Assembly: GCA_035578175.1 (NCBI GenBank) | Contig: JAQMRL010000001.1 | Location: 237,165,038-237,229,037 of the forward strand | Length of the DNA stretch: 64,000 bases | Direction of reading: 5' to 3' | Source of the DNA: Catonia carolina | Lineage: Eukaryota; Arthropoda; Insecta; Hemiptera; Achilidae | Part shown: in pieces, positions 1 through 23,179 of the stretch | Position numbering within the stretch: the first letter of the stretch is position 1 | How the letters are laid out: every line of letters starts with the position of its first letter | Made by a program: the position numbers and the translations under genes | The notes under the pieces: model-generated | What the model was told of the DNA's origin: nothing | The model's database searches: none | The model's input: only the letters and a program-made list of their open reading frames with translations

Positions 1-1725
1 TAACAGCTTTCATCTTTCGGTCTCCAAAGTTTTCCCTTATTTTTCTATAAGCTGCGTCCACTTTACCAACTGCCATTTTACTTTCAATGTCCGTACATTT
101 CGCTCTGATCCACTCTTCCTTCGCTTTCTTACACCTTTTGTTTATGGTATTTCTCAAGTAGCAATATTGCCTTTTACCTCTCTCGTCCTTTGCGTTTTTA
201 TATTTTCTTCGCTCATCCATCAGTTCTAAAATATCATTAGTAAATCCACGGTTTTCTACCTCTTCTTTTAGTATGTCCTAACCATTCTTCCGCTGCTTTC
301 ACTACCACCTCCTTGAAGTTTATCCACTCCTCCTCTACATTTCCTGTGTCATTACCTCTTTCTTCTATCCCTTTTTGAATACTCTCCTGGAAACCTACCT
401 GGGTGTCTTGTTCTCTTAGTTTGTCTACATCCCACCTAGCATTTCCCTGTCCCTTCTTCAGTTTTTTAAGTTTAAGCCTGCTATCCATTACTACTAAGTT
501 ATGATCACTCCCTATGTCTGCACCTGGATAGGCTTTACAGTTCATAATCTGGTTTCTGAATCTTTGTCTAACCATTATGTAATCTATTTGGTATCTTCCC
601 TTGTCACCTGGCATCATCCAAGTGTATAACCTCCTTTTGTGATTCTTAAAAAGTGTATTGCCTATCACTAAATTATATTTGGAGCAGAAATCTACCAGCC
701 GACTCCCTCTGTCATTTCTTTTCCCTAGACCATATTCTCCGACTATCTTTCCTTCTTTTCCTTCTCCAACTACTGCATTCCAGTCTCCCATAACTATCAA
801 ATTTTCATCACCCTTGACATATTTTATTACTTCATCTAATTCCTCATATACTTGTTCTATTTCTTCCTCTCTGTGTGAAGACGTAGGCATGTAGACCTGC
901 ACTATAGTGGTAGACTTTGGTTTCGTATCTACTCTAACCATGATAATCCTATCACTACACTGCTTATAGTAAGTCACTCTTTGTCCAATTTTTTTATTCA
1001 TTACTAGACCCACTCCGCCCTGCCCTCCGATGGCTTTAGTGTTAATAACCCTATAATCCCCGGACCAAAAGTCTTGATCATTATCCCAGCGTACCTCACC
1101 AATGCCTACAATATCTAACTTCAACCTATCCATTTCCCTTTTTAAATTCTCTAACCTACCAGTTTGTTTTAAACTCCTAACATTCCATGTTCCAACTCGC
1201 AGAATTTCAGAAACTTTTATTTTTTTGATGAAGTCCCCTCTGATAGTCCTCGCCCGGAGATCCGAATGGAGGACTAGTTTATCTCCGGAATGTTTTACCA
1301 GAGAGGACGCCATCATAAATTTTTCATATTTTGAAGTTCTCGAAGTTCTTGAAGATCTGCATATACTAAGTAAGCCTAACCAGAATCATACATGAAGGAG
1401 TTTCCTTACGATAATTCTAGTCAGACAGAAAAAGCTGTAGTTTACTGTTGCTTTCAGCTTTTTGGTTGGCAGACTGAGTGCCCCAAGCCACCGTCTGCCA
1501 GGGTGGAATGGGCAGCCCTTCCAGTTCCGTTCACCATGAGCCGGTTATCGTGCTGATGAGCGGTCACATGGTTACTAACAGGCCACGCAACGTGAATGTA
1601 TGGATAGGACACTAGCCTTCTATCCCGGCTGGTTCCCTTAAGCCTTTTGTAAAAGGAATTAAGGGGTCTCCTTCCAGTTGACGACAGAAGCCCTTTATAG
1701 CCCGAAATCACTTTACGAAACAAAA
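1..1725 (-). mobile_element. RTE-like non-LTR retrotransposon, 5' end and endonuclease domain (runs off left edge)
   Basis: The 359-codon frame 1316-237 encodes an APE-type endonuclease: VGTWNVRSLKQTGRLENL, DIVGIGEVRW, GGQGGVGLVMN, VYMPTSSH, VMGDWNAVVGEG, RGSRLVDFC, QIDYIMV and GSDHNLVVMD cover the catalytic N, E, D, N and H motifs. The frame ends after RKPWIY; one base away the sequence continues as TNDILELMDERRKYK toward base 1, the normal spacer before the RT, so one extra T near 246-252 has broken the frame. GC-rich sequence at 1454-1723 with no recognisable domain is probably the element's 5' UTR. The right boundary is approximate. The RT lies left of the window. Confidence 0.85.
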
Positions 1726-2124
1726 ATCGGAAACAATAATATGTTAACGAACGACTAAATTGATAATATTTTAAAACAACAATTAAAAACTAACAAACAA
1801 TACCGCGTTTTTGAATAAAACCAACACCATAAACAAAGAAACAATACACAGTTACACAGCATAAAATCCAAACTTGCTTTTTCTTTACACGCTACCTACA
1901 AGAGACAAGAGGTTAAACAAAAGGGAAATTTTTAGATCAAATATTCCCCATTTCAATACAAACAAAATTATCTGTTTTGAACTTGGAATACAAAACTGCG
2001 CAGCGCCAAATTCAAAGTGTACTTTTACGAGACATCTCGTCCATATTAACGAAAGGGTTAAACAATACTTTTTTATAGACCAATTCACAGTACTAAAAAA
2101 AAAGCTGTAAATAATTAAAATTAC

Positions 2125-12706
<10,582 letters not shown>

Positions 12707-12741
12707 CTGAAACAAAAAAAAACATGATTAGGTACTTTTAT

Positions 12742-13140
12742 ATTGTTGTTGTTGTTTAGGTCATCAGCCAAAAGGCTGGTTTGAACCTGTAGAGGTTTTA
12801 CTAAGTAAAACGAGGAGTGAAGTGGTTTACCATTGCCTTCCTCACTGATTGGAAAAGTATGCTTATCAGCATGCCGGGCCCTTTGAAAAGTACATATTTT
12901 CCACTCTGCAAATGACACTTTCACTTCATTCACCACAGGGTCTGGCTGTATAATGAAATCCATTTCTTCCAGAGGAGATAACTCTGATTAGTGTTTTTTA
13001 CACCTCTACCTCTTCTGTTCTTAAATGATTCAGTCATTTAATTGGCTGACCATGTGATAAGAAACCGAACTATTTATTTTAGCCCTGCAACGAACAGATT
13101 GAGTGTAAATAATTTAACACTCTACCTGTCTATTATGGGC
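12742..13140 (-). mobile_element. SINE-like repeat family C, copy 2
   Basis: Nearly full-length, inverted relative to 10042-10443, so in the same sense as Mad. Its CAACAACAACAA tail ends about 35 nt before the probable splice acceptor at 12707. Confidence 0.82.
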
Positions 13141-13145
13141 ACACT

Positions 13146-16100
13146 TTTATATTCTAAAAAAAAAAAATAAACTTCATGATAAAATAAGTAAAACCAAAGC
13201 TCATTTACAAACAAAGAACTAGTTAAATAAATTATTATAGATTTATTAAAGGATAACATACCTTGGATGAAATAATTCCTCTTTTCATATTTAACAAAAA
13301 CTTATCAGACTGTTATAATTTTAATGTTTTTCTAATAAAGGTTTAAGAAACATTATTAGGAACTTTACATTTTTGTTTAAGCAGATATTTTAAAAACCAC
13401 AAGAATACAACTGGAAACCAGAAAATACAATATTTCTAAAATACTCTTTACTGAAACTGCAAATTTTTCAAGTTCATGTGTCGGAGCCACAATATCTATC
13501 ACAATGCAACCTTGATTACAATATTAACATCATCTTTAGAAATACACAGTAGGCTACCTTAATTGAATGAAACCTTTACTCGCCATGGGACATAAAATAT
13601 AATAGTTTAAAGATAACAAATACTTATAAAAATTAGTTAACAAGTTACAAATGCAGCTTGAACTAATTTTTTAATAGGAAATCATAAACATTTTGTTTAT
13701 CGTGTAATTTATTAATTTACTAATAATCTAGTTTTGGAATGAATGTGACCAATACAGTGTCAGTTTGATGTCAGTTGTCGTCAGTTCCAGCCTTTACACT
13801 AACTAGGCTTAATATTAATTAAAATTTACATCGGATGTCAACAATAACACAAGTTACTGAAATTCAAACAAAACTAACTGGGCTTTAACATTTTTAGAAA
13901 TACAGCAGATTAGAATACACAAACAACAATGCAACTTCAACCATCACAGCAAGGTTAATTCCATCCTTAACTGCAGACATCATGTAATGTTTAACATAGG
14001 CTTATTATAATGACATTAATTACAATTCAAATTATCGATAGAAAGTTATTTAATACCAAAATTTCATCTCTGTTCTGATATCAACACCTAACTTTTTATA
14101 ACAATTGTAACATACCTTCATAATAAGCAGAAAATGTTCTAATTTCTGTAATTTCAATTCAACTGTTTATATATTATAACTAGAGGATTTTTTCAAGTCA
14201 GACAGTTAACCAAAACCCAAATTAGTATATCAGAATACATGAAGTTAGCAGAAAATCGAACTGCAAATAACCTCATTTCCTTAAAGTATCTACTGCTACA
14301 GTTCTATTTTACAACTTAGGTAAATATTCTTAATACTCATTAATCCAGTCTATTTTAATATAATTTTTCTACATACGGACATAATCATGAGTAATATACA
14401 ATGTAGCGAATTTTATTTTTAAACAAATGAAAAACTACAAAATCGAACGCAAATTGTTAATACATTATACGAAATAAAATCGTCCAACCATAATTATATT
14501 TACAAAATGGAAAGTTAAAGATTATTCGATGAAATATATATCTTCAAATGTCTATGATAGTCTATAAAAATTATTATTAATAGAGTCTGGAGTGTAAATA
14601 CATAGAGTAACAGAAAACAGTACACAGAAACAACAAAAAGTATAGGAAAAGAATCATCCAGCTGAGCTAAATAACCATCAAATAGCCTATGTTTATTTCG
14701 TATATTTTATCATTTATTAAACAATAGTATTTACTTACTTATTTATCTCATAATCAAAATATCCTAAGGAAGCATTTAAACTGATCTTTAACACAATGTA
14801 ATAATCCCATAATATTATACATTCGGTGGGAATTCTCAAAACACAACAGCTTCTATTTTCACTGGCGACTGCAAGTCGGGCACTATTTTCAAAGCTGAGT
14901 GACTTCTTACGCTTGTTCTTTCAATATTCAAATTCTATAATCACTGTTCAGTAAAAACATTAATTATACCGTTCAATAAAATAATATTTATCATAAATAT
15001 AGGTTTAAATTGGATTAATTAAGTAATTCATAATATTAATTTGAGTAAATAATATTTTTAAACAATATAACTACGCGAACTATTTTACCAAAAAATCACT
15101 GATTTAAAAAATGCAACTGCAGTACCACAACTTGGAATGAGCCGCCAATATTCGAAGTTGTTGATATTCAAGGGATTAGATTGTAATCTTGTGTGCATGT
15201 TAGTAAAATATAAAGGAAATGATAATTAAATATGCAGATTTTCAGATAAATAATTATAACCATGGCAAGTAAAAAACTATAGGTAATTGCATTTATTATA
15301 CATACAGCACATAACTGATACCAGATATTTTGTTATAAATATTGTAATAAGGAAGTCATATGTGTTTGCCTAAAACCAGTCACAATATGCTTCAATTAAA
15401 TTCATTTTCAGTAACTTTAGTTTCAGTTTAAACTATACCTACAAAATAATTTATATAACTTCAAAATAAGCAGTGTGTATAAATTTCCATTGAGATGGTG
15501 CATTTTATAATAGCAATGTAAATATGCCTTACATAAGGGAGTGATTTTTTAAAAATATAAACACTTTATGGTTGTTACCTGAGAAAAACTACTTCAGTAG
15601 GTACCAAAACCATCACATCAGACTTATGTAAAATAACATTTCATTTTTAAATAACATGAGTTGGCATAATCTTTATGGGATTGAAATAAATGAATTGCTA
15701 ACACAAAAGAGTTTCCAAGCTGGCACTATATATAAATGTATTAATTTATATGTTTGTTTATGTACAGTATTAATTGTCAGATTAATAGCTCTGACCTTGA
15801 AACAATAGTAGAGGACTGAGTTACAGTGGAAGATAACTATTGGATAATGCATGATCTCAAACTTTACCTCTGCCCTTGAGGACAAAATGGACAGATGGCT
15901 TAAGAGAGACTAGGAGCGCAGAGTCAAAAACAATGCTTGTACTACTGTGGCTGCCAACATCATTCCAGACGATATATTGTAACTATGAGTGACAATGACA
16001 CGGATGTATTGGACCAATGTTATTTTTTTCTCACCAGGGGGTTGTAGTCTCCTTCGAACATTGTTTTCTGTATATTAAGTAGATGTAGCACTCAATTATA

Positions 16101-16165
16101 GTTTTATCAACAACAAAGCTATTTTGTGTTTATAGCAATTACAATTATTGTAATTTAATGATATA
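13146..16165. other. AT-rich interval upstream of Mad; no gene seen
   Basis: No coding frame or repeat I can name. It may hold the 5' UTR exon(s) and promoter of Mad. 14830-14930 and 15115-15200 are slightly richer in GC, but I see no defined promoter element. Confidence 0.4.
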
Positions 16166-16169
16166 AGTA

Positions 16170-16990
16170 CAGTAGTTATCACATATAGTAAAATTGGATA
16201 CAATGAACTATCGGTTAGTGTGATCAATATTCAATGGAAAGGTTGGTCCGCTATTGGACCCAATATAAAAAATAATTTTTACAGTGAAATCGGTTAAAAT
16301 TACAAATCGGTTTTAGTGATAACTGTATCGATTTTCAACTATGTCAGTTATCTGTCAACAGTATGAGTCAGTGTTACTCATGGTTTTGTCAAGTTTTAAC
16401 GTGTTTATTTCTTAAGTAGCGTTAGTAACAACGTGCATTTACAGTAGTTCGTGTCACAAGTTTTATTACTAATAGGCATATTCTTTCTTTTGTGTCTTAA
16501 ATACAGCACTGATCAATAGTTTTATTGTCCTGTTAACTCAAGTTTAGTTCATATTTTTTGAGTAAACCTATCCATTATTCGTAGTAGCATCTGTTATTTT
16601 TGTGTTTTAAACAAACGTAAATATGGCGTCATCGCGTAGACATTTTACAGTGATGGAAAAAGCGCAAATTGTTTAGTGTTTGGAAAGCAGTGAAACGAAT
16701 GAGCAAGGTGATACTGCAAGGGAGTTTAACGTTGGAAACTCCACAATATCTGGAATTTGGAAAAAAGGGTAAAATTCAGAACAGTTTTGATGAAGGTAAA
16801 GATAAATCAAAGATACTTCGACTTAGTCAAAACAAGACTTTAACTGGACCTATGCTACAAGAAAAGGCCATCGATTATAGTGATTACCGCTTACAGTGGC
16901 TGAAACTAGCTGGTCCCTTGGTGGTCACTGTATCCGAGATAACTACAATATATTCAAACTAAATGACAATGAGCAAGATTCTTTTAGCCA
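16170..16990 (+). mobile_element. Tigger/pogo element remnant
   Basis: Starts CAGTAGTTATCACATATAGT after a TA (16168-16169), a Tigger-type terminus. At 16624 an ATG opens MASSRRHFTVMEKAQIV, then REFNVGNSTISGIWKKG: the CENP-B/Psq-type helix-turn-helix start of Tigger transposases, broken by stops. Downstream TGPMLQEKAIDYSDYRLQW and a NYNIFKLND-like end remain. Most of the DDE domain is missing and no right terminus was found. Confidence 0.75.
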
Positions 16991-17547
16991 TTTTTTCTGT
17001 GGATAGTAGAACTATTTTTATTCCTGTCACTCTAGCATCATCATTAAATAAGTTTTGTACTCATGTATAAAAACATAAGTGCATATACATTATTCTTGTT
17101 TTTGCATTCAACTCTCACCACCATTCAACTTCAGATGTCTTAATAAGTTATCAATTTGTCACAAGTTGCTTTATTTGAGCTGTTCAGAATACTACAACTT
17201 TTTAATTCCTTAATTTATTATTCTGCTGACAACTAGGAACATAAAAAGAAAGAAATACACAATATTATTAACTTGTATAACAATTTATTAACTGTTTTTT
17301 AATAATAATTTGTAATTATAGATTAGTTAGAACAAATATGATTTAATAGTAATTATAATAATATTAATAATAATCACAGTTTTAAAATCACAATTTGAAT
17401 CTAGAATATTTATTGTAATACAGTACTTTAAAGAACGAGCTACTCTAATAATGTAAAAACCAGAAAGTAACTTATACATCTATCAAAATATTTCCATACA
17501 ACTCTGAACATTAATAAAATCTTTATTGAGTAAAGAAAAGGTTTTTA

Positions 17548-17793
17548 AAAAATCTGGTGTGAAACACTCACACGACTTTCTCTTGCCCATGCAAATAATG
17601 AACAACAATATGAGCTAACATTAGTAACAGAGCATTAGAAATAAACAAAAAACTAACCTCAAAAAACATAACCTAATTTTAATCTTGAGTGAATGATGCA
17701 AATGAAAATCGAACACAGTTTGGCTTAACAATACAAAAAAATCACTCTGAGGCTAAACTAGGCTCTGCCAAGAAAAATGCTAAATATAAAAGT
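17548..17793 (+). mobile_element. Repeat family E, copy 3 (5' end only)
   Basis: Holds the 5' hairpin (gtgtgaaacactcacac), ACTTTCTCTTGCC and the next ~200 bp of the family, then stops abruptly. Confidence 0.75.
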
Positions 17794-17961
17794 TAAATCA
17801 GTGACATCAAAACGCATGTGTTACAAATTAAGGAGATCTGCCGTTTTAAGAATAATTATTAAAATATCTAATCACAATATAAGTTTACAGGTGTTTAAAA
17901 TGTCCTTCCATTTAAAGTAATCCAAACTGGCCTAAAAATCAATGCAACAAAATCCATCATG

Positions 17962-18149
17962 CTGGTCACATTGGCGTAGTTGGTAACGTGCTCGCCTCTC
18001 ATCATGCGGTCCAGGGTTCGAATCCCACTCAGGCACGGTATATTTTCATATGTTACAAAAAATCATTTCATCCTCATTACGCACAGTTACACCCCAACGT
18101 TGTCACTAATGACCTTGCACTTAATGCGATGTTAAAGAAATAAAAAAAT
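17962..18149 (+). mobile_element. tRNA-derived SINE, family B' copy 2
   Basis: TTGGCGTAGTTGG box A and GGGTTCGAATCCCACTCAGG box B, then the tail with GTCACTAATGACC and GCGATGTTAAAGAAATAAAA. Good match to 11105-11284. Confidence 0.82.
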
Positions 18150-18406
18150 AGTCCATCATATTTATTTTTGAGATTATTTTTTTAATAAAATTAATAATTT
18201 ACGAGCTATGAACATTATAAATTTAAAATTGCTGCAATTTTGAAATTTTTGGCAGTAGAAATTTGAAACTGTTTTCATCAGTATAAAATGTTCTTAAGAA
18301 TGTATAGACTCAATTTCATAAGGGTCCCTTCAATTTATTGATAAAATATAATATTTTTTAATAAAGCACAAAATGGTTACCAGACAGAAAATAAAGTGTT
18401 TTTTAA

Positions 18407-18596
18407 TTTTTTTGGTTTTATGTCTGACTGTTTTGCAGTTTCTGCTAATGCTGACAATGGAGAATGATGATATATATTAAAATGAGTGATGACTGATGTA
18501 TTAAAAATGCCAGACCTGACTGGGAATCGAACCCGGGACCCTGGTGTAGAAACCAGTTGCGCCAACCATTACGCCAATGGACCGGCCTAAAGTGTT
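18407..18596 (-). mobile_element. tRNA-derived SINE, family B copy 1
   Basis: Minus strand: GGCCGGTCCATTGGCGTAAT with box A, an anticodon-stem-like CTGGTTTCTACACCAG, box B GGGTTCGATTCCCAGTCAGG, then ...TGCAAAACAGTCAGACATAA. Other copies: 19370-19459, 33122-33440 (split), 61845-62000 and a piece at 19110-19165. Confidence 0.85.
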
Positions 18597-19064
18597 TTTG
18601 GTCCTCTGTTTATTGGAATGTTTTATCTTACTTTTAGGTAAAAGGAACCAGGCAACAGAAATTTTTCTGCACGCATCAGGGAAAGCCTGTATAACAAATA
18701 TTAATATTAGTTCGAGGAAATTAATGTTGTAGCTCATTATAATCGTTCATTGATGAAAGTTTACTCATACCTAATGAACGATAAAACAATGTATGATAAG
18801 AAAAGGGGTGTAGAAGTTGGACATACCAACAGGCAATCTTGCCACCCATTTACAAGTATAAAAGTTTTTAAAATCTCTTTGTTTTGTTACCTGTAAAACA
18901 ATGAGGAGTTTATTAATAGTTATTTATAACTATCATAACAATTAATTTCTTTATAATATTTGTGAGTAATTTAAAAAAAATACACCATGCAACTGGCAAT
19001 TAATTTAAATGTATGAATACTATAATTTTCACTGCTTTAATTTTTTTGTTAATTAACCCATTGT

Positions 19065-19185
19065 TCTAATTTCCCATACTTAAAAGTTTCGGTGGACCCA
19101 CAATCATTGAACCCAGGACACCTGGCATTGTTTCATCACTCATTTTCATCTACCACCAACAAAATAAAAATCATCAGAGTACATA
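19065..19185 (-). repeat. Split hammerhead-like/Penelope terminus with SINE-B piece inside
   Basis: Minus strand reads TACTCTGATGA, then about 75 bp including a SINE-B fragment (19110-19165), then GGTCCACCGAAAC. The two outer pieces match the halves of the hammerhead at 54475-54518, interrupted in helix II. Highly decayed. Confidence 0.4.
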
Positions 19186-19369
19186 ACAGTAAAAACTATT
19201 ATTAAGTTACACCTTTGGCGTTACTTTAATTACCATTTAAGATTCTGAAAAGGTGTTCTTTAAGAAAATAAATGATGAATATTTAAAAAGATTTTATCAC
19301 AACTCAATTTTGGTATCAGTTTGTTTAATACAAATATACAATAATAAATTCAATTATCTAATGGACTTT

Positions 19370-19459
19370 TGTTTGGTTTTACATCTGACTGTTTTGCAAT
19401 TTCTGCTAAACCCCGGTGTAGAAGCCAGTTGCGCTAACCACTACGCCAACGTGCCGGCC
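19370..19459 (-). mobile_element. SINE family B, copy 2 (internally deleted)
   Basis: Minus strand: GGCCGGCACGTTGGCGTAGT, GCTTCTACACCGGGG, then directly the 3' piece TTAGCAGAAATTGCAAAACA. Box B and the middle are missing. Confidence 0.75.
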
Positions 19460-19920
19460 AGCCAATAAAGAGTTGTCGTTTATATATATATTTTTTTATT
19501 GAGATGATGCCTACTATCTGAAATGTTATTTAACACAAATATGGCCTAAGTTCGTAAATATTAAAGAAACCAAATCTAATCTCTTGTTGACGCTTGGCAT
19601 TCATAAATTCAAGTCCCAGTATTTTTCTTTTTCTTAATAAATCAACAGTTAGTAACAATAAAAATAATTAAGGAAGAAATATTTAAACATATAAAAGAAA
19701 ATGTCTTTAAATATTTTTTAAGTGTCAAATAATTATAAAAGTACATTCTAAATAAAAAATTGAAATGATATTAATTAATTCACATAAATAACTTTGATAT
19801 ATCGATAATAAATTATCTCCAGCTATACTGCTACAAACTGAAACTAATTTATTAAAACTATTCAGAAGATATATAATATCTAAGATCATTGCAAAAAAAT
19901 TGTTTTTAATTTTATACTCT

Positions 19921-20228
19921 TAAGTCGTCACCAAAATCAGCTGTTTAACAGCTGATTTTCGGAGACAAAGGTTCCTGGTTCAAATCCTAGTAAAAGTAGT
20001 TACTTTTATACGGAATTGAATGCTAGACAGTGGTTATCAGTGTACTTTGATGGTTGGGGTTCAATTAACTATAGGCTACTCTCTCAGGGATGGTCGGCCT
20101 GAGTCTATACAAGACCACCTCATTTACATGTCACACATATCATCCTTATCTCATTGGGTCATCGGGTTGCTTATTGTTCTGAATTGAACAGATTGCAACG
20201 TATACGCATTAGGATTTAAAAAAAAATA
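19921..20228 (+). mobile_element. SINE family A, copy 2 (head truncated)
   Basis: Begins within box A (aagtcgtcacc), has the CAGCTGTTTAACAGCTG palindrome, box B GGTTCAAATCC and the full body. Its tail runs into a (TA) tract directly followed by the hammerhead-like motif at 20237. Confidence 0.8.
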
Positions 20229-20236
20229 TATATATA

Positions 20237-20310
20237 TACTCTGATGATGTAGGATCCACCAAAACATGTTAAGTGTTGGAAAGTAGAATTTTAATACGTT
20301 AAAGGAAAAT
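20237..20310 (+). repeat. Degenerate Penelope terminus with hammerhead-like motif
   Basis: CTCTGATGATGTAGGATCCACC then AAAACATGTTAAGT. It matches 54479-54515, but the essential GAAA is AAAA and helix II is mispaired. Downstream aattttaatacgttaaagg is a diverged form of the same terminus. Confidence 0.5.
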
Positions 20311-21205
20311 TGAAGAAGCAAAGACTAAGCCAGTGAAAACTTAAAGTAGTTTTTCATTTGGCCGACTGAATAATTTTTATTCTATTGATTAAAAGTTGAA
20401 AAATAATTAAACTATTGAATAACTTTCAACATCGACCAACATCAATCAAAATCAACATAATTTTATAACACAATACACCTTTATGAATATTGATTAATAA
20501 GTACAATAAAATACTGTATTAGAATAATATAGTCAAATAAGATAATTCTATACTGTACAATACTATTATCAACATAATACAAGGTATTGTTCTTTAACAA
20601 TACTACGTACAGTAAGTAAATATATAAACTACTAATATACAATCAAAATAATACTGTAATAATAATAATATTAGGCAATAAATATTATAATAAAAATAAA
20701 ATACAACATAATAAAGTAAAATATAAATTTAAAGCTTGTATACAATATTTATTATTAATGAATAAATCATTTGTTTTGAAATAAAATGTTAATAAAAAAA
20801 TTCATTCAATCAAATAATATATTAGATGTAATTTGTAAGTACAGAATAACCTAGACAATCTGAACCCTGGATAGTTCAAATACTGTGTAAACCAAAATTG
20901 GAATGAGGACGAACAAACACAAAAATCAGATACATTAATACATTATGATTTTAATTATTAAATCTTCCAATGCAGTAACTAAAGTAAAAGTTATAATATT
21001 GTTCTAGTTTGATGTTTTGATGAAGGCAGTACTGAGTGTGTTTTTATTACACAGTATTAACTTCCACCAACCTTCCAAAAAAATCTATTTAAAAACAACA
21101 GATTTGGTTAATTTAGAGGTGAAATTATTATTCATAAACTATTAACACAAGTTAGAGAAAATGTTGGTGAGAAGGATTAAGGAAAGGAATTAATTAATAG
21201 AAATA
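20311..21205. other. AT-rich intergenic DNA; nothing recognised
   Basis: About 80% AT, many aataat/tattaa runs, no coding frame or repeat identified. Confidence 0.5.
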
Positions 21206-21208
21206 TGT

Positions 21209-22133
21209 AAAAAATCTGGTGTGAAACACTCACACAACTTTCTCTTTCCAATACAAAAAAATGAACAATATAACCTAACATCAGTAATAAAACATTATAA
21301 ATAAACAAAAAAAATTAACCTCAATAAACATAACCTTATTTTAATCATGAATGAAAGATGAAAATCAACCTCAGTTTGGCTTAAAAATACGGAAAATTAC
21401 TCTTTCACACTAAACTAGGCTCTCTAGAGAAAAATTATCTAAATAAAAGTTGTAGATCTTTTAATCCTATAAATTTTATTACATACACTTTGCTGTAAAG
21501 CACATGCTAAAGCTGAAATCTTAAAAAAAATCGATTTTTTACACGTTTTTGTGAGAAGAAAACAGAAAATCACTAATTTCCGCTAAACTAAGCGTTACAC
21601 AAAACAATATTACAAATAAAAGTTGTAGGATTTGAAATTCTCTACATTTTGTTTTATATAAATTTTTGCGCAAAAATGCATATTGAAATTGCAATCTTAA
21701 AAAAACAATTTTTTTACATAAAAACAGCCTCCCCAAGAATTTTAGCAGACATGGCACCTACTCTATCTTGTAGAGCATAAAAAGTTTAGTAAATGAGGCG
21801 ATTTTTAAAAAAATCGTAGGAGCCGTTTTTGAAGAAATTGCAAAAAAAATGAAAAATGACACATATAAACTAGTACTTCCGGTTGACCGATTTTGATGAA
21901 AATCTTTGTGTTGGGTCCTCTAGTGGTATCTAACTAAAGTTTCAAGTTCGTACGATGTTCCGTTCTTGAGATATTCTGTACACACACACACACACAGACC
22001 AATTGCTAAAAACATGTTTTTTGGGTTCAGGGGGTCTGAAAACGTGTAGATCTGGTGAAAACTCGATTTAAAAAAATCGACATGAAAACAATACTTTTCC
22101 TTCCTATATATTCATATAGGCAAGAAAAAGTGA
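21209..22133 (+). mobile_element. Repeat family E, copy 4 (full length)
   Basis: Has both ends: aaatctggtgtgaaacactc at the left and CATATAGGCAAGAAAAAGT at the right, about 925 bp. Followed after ~22 bp by copy 5 in the opposite direction. Confidence 0.82.
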
Positions 22134-22154
22134 AAATATGCTGATGCAGTCAAA

Positions 22155-22540
22155 ATTTTTACTTTCTTTTGCCCTATATGAATATATAGGGAAGGAAATA
22201 GAGTTTTCACCGGAAATGCACATTTTCAGGCCCTCTGAACCTAAAAAAACATGTTTAAAGATTGGTCTATGTGAGTGAATAAAATATCTCAAGAATGTAA
22301 AAAGTTAATACTTGGAACTTAGGTACTACAAAGGGATGTGACGTGAACATATTCATCAAAATCTGTCCATCAGAAATAGTATTTTATTAGTTCAATTTTT
22401 CACTTTTTTGCAATTTCACAAAAACTGCTTCAACGATTTTGTTTAATTATCTCATTTGCTAATTTTTTTGTGCTTAACATGAAAGGGAAGCACCTTGTCT
22501 GCTGAAATTTTTAAGACAAATTTAAGTGTGTATTCAGTGG
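22155..22540 (-). mobile_element. Repeat family E, copy 5 (3' part)
   Basis: Inverted: starts TTTTTACTTTCTTTTGCCCT and the CCTATATATTCATATAGG-type hairpin, then about 380 bp of the family 3' half, more diverged than copy 4. Confidence 0.75.
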
Positions 22541-22806
22541 GCAACAAAGAAAAACTTTGCCGATATTCTTTAACCTCAACCTGTATGATAGTTTACAGGA
22601 CCATCTCTGAGTGGATAAGTACACAAGATCAGTACAGTATTGGAAACAAACTGATTGGGTGAAGTACAGTAAGAATGGGCATCATATCATACTCTCTCGC
22701 CCATGAAGTACTTGGTATGTGGAGAAAGCAGCTTAGAGCGGCTGTGGGCAGGTTAAGGGGGTCTACCTTGTAAAGCGAAAAAAAAAAATTTTTTTTAGTT
22801 AGTTAT

Positions 22807-23175
22807 ATGAAGTGTTACATTATTTGCACTCAATATGCTAGTTTCAGGGCTACAAAAAATAGTTCAGTTTATCACATGGTCAGTCAATTATATGACTGAA
22901 GCATTTAAAAACAGAAGAGGAAGAGGTGTAAAAGACACAAGTCAAAGTTAACTCCTCCGAGACTTATGAATTTCATCACAATTTAGCCAGACCCTGTGGT
23001 GCATGACGTGAAAGTGTCATTTGGAAAGTAGGTGCTTTTTGGAGGGCCCAAAATGCTGATAAGCATACTTTTCCACTCAGAGAGGAAGGCAAAGTAAACC
23101 ACCACACACCTCGTTTTACTAAGTAAAGCCTCTAAAGGTTCAAACCCCCCTTTTCAGCTGATTACCTAAACAACA
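22807..23175 (+). mobile_element. SINE-like repeat family C, copy 3
   Basis: Diverged copy of 10042-10443 with the gaggtgtaaaagacac, ttttactaagtaaa and CTAAACAACAA blocks. Confidence 0.75.
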
Positions 23176-23179
23176 ATGT

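Noticed and set aside
1545..1600. CTGATGAG hammerhead-like core in the RTE 5' region (1553-1560)
   Set aside because: No GAAA follows a closing helix II and no cleavage triplet is placed correctly, so it is a chance match.
1454..1723. 89-codon minus-strand frame
   Set aside because: GC-rich 5' region of the non-LTR element, no domain, ends before the endonuclease frame; treated as UTR.
17962..18149. tRNA gene
   Set aside because: Has pol III boxes, but the cloverleaf is imperfect and it continues into a repeated tail shared with 11105-11284; it is a SINE. The same applies to the A and B families.
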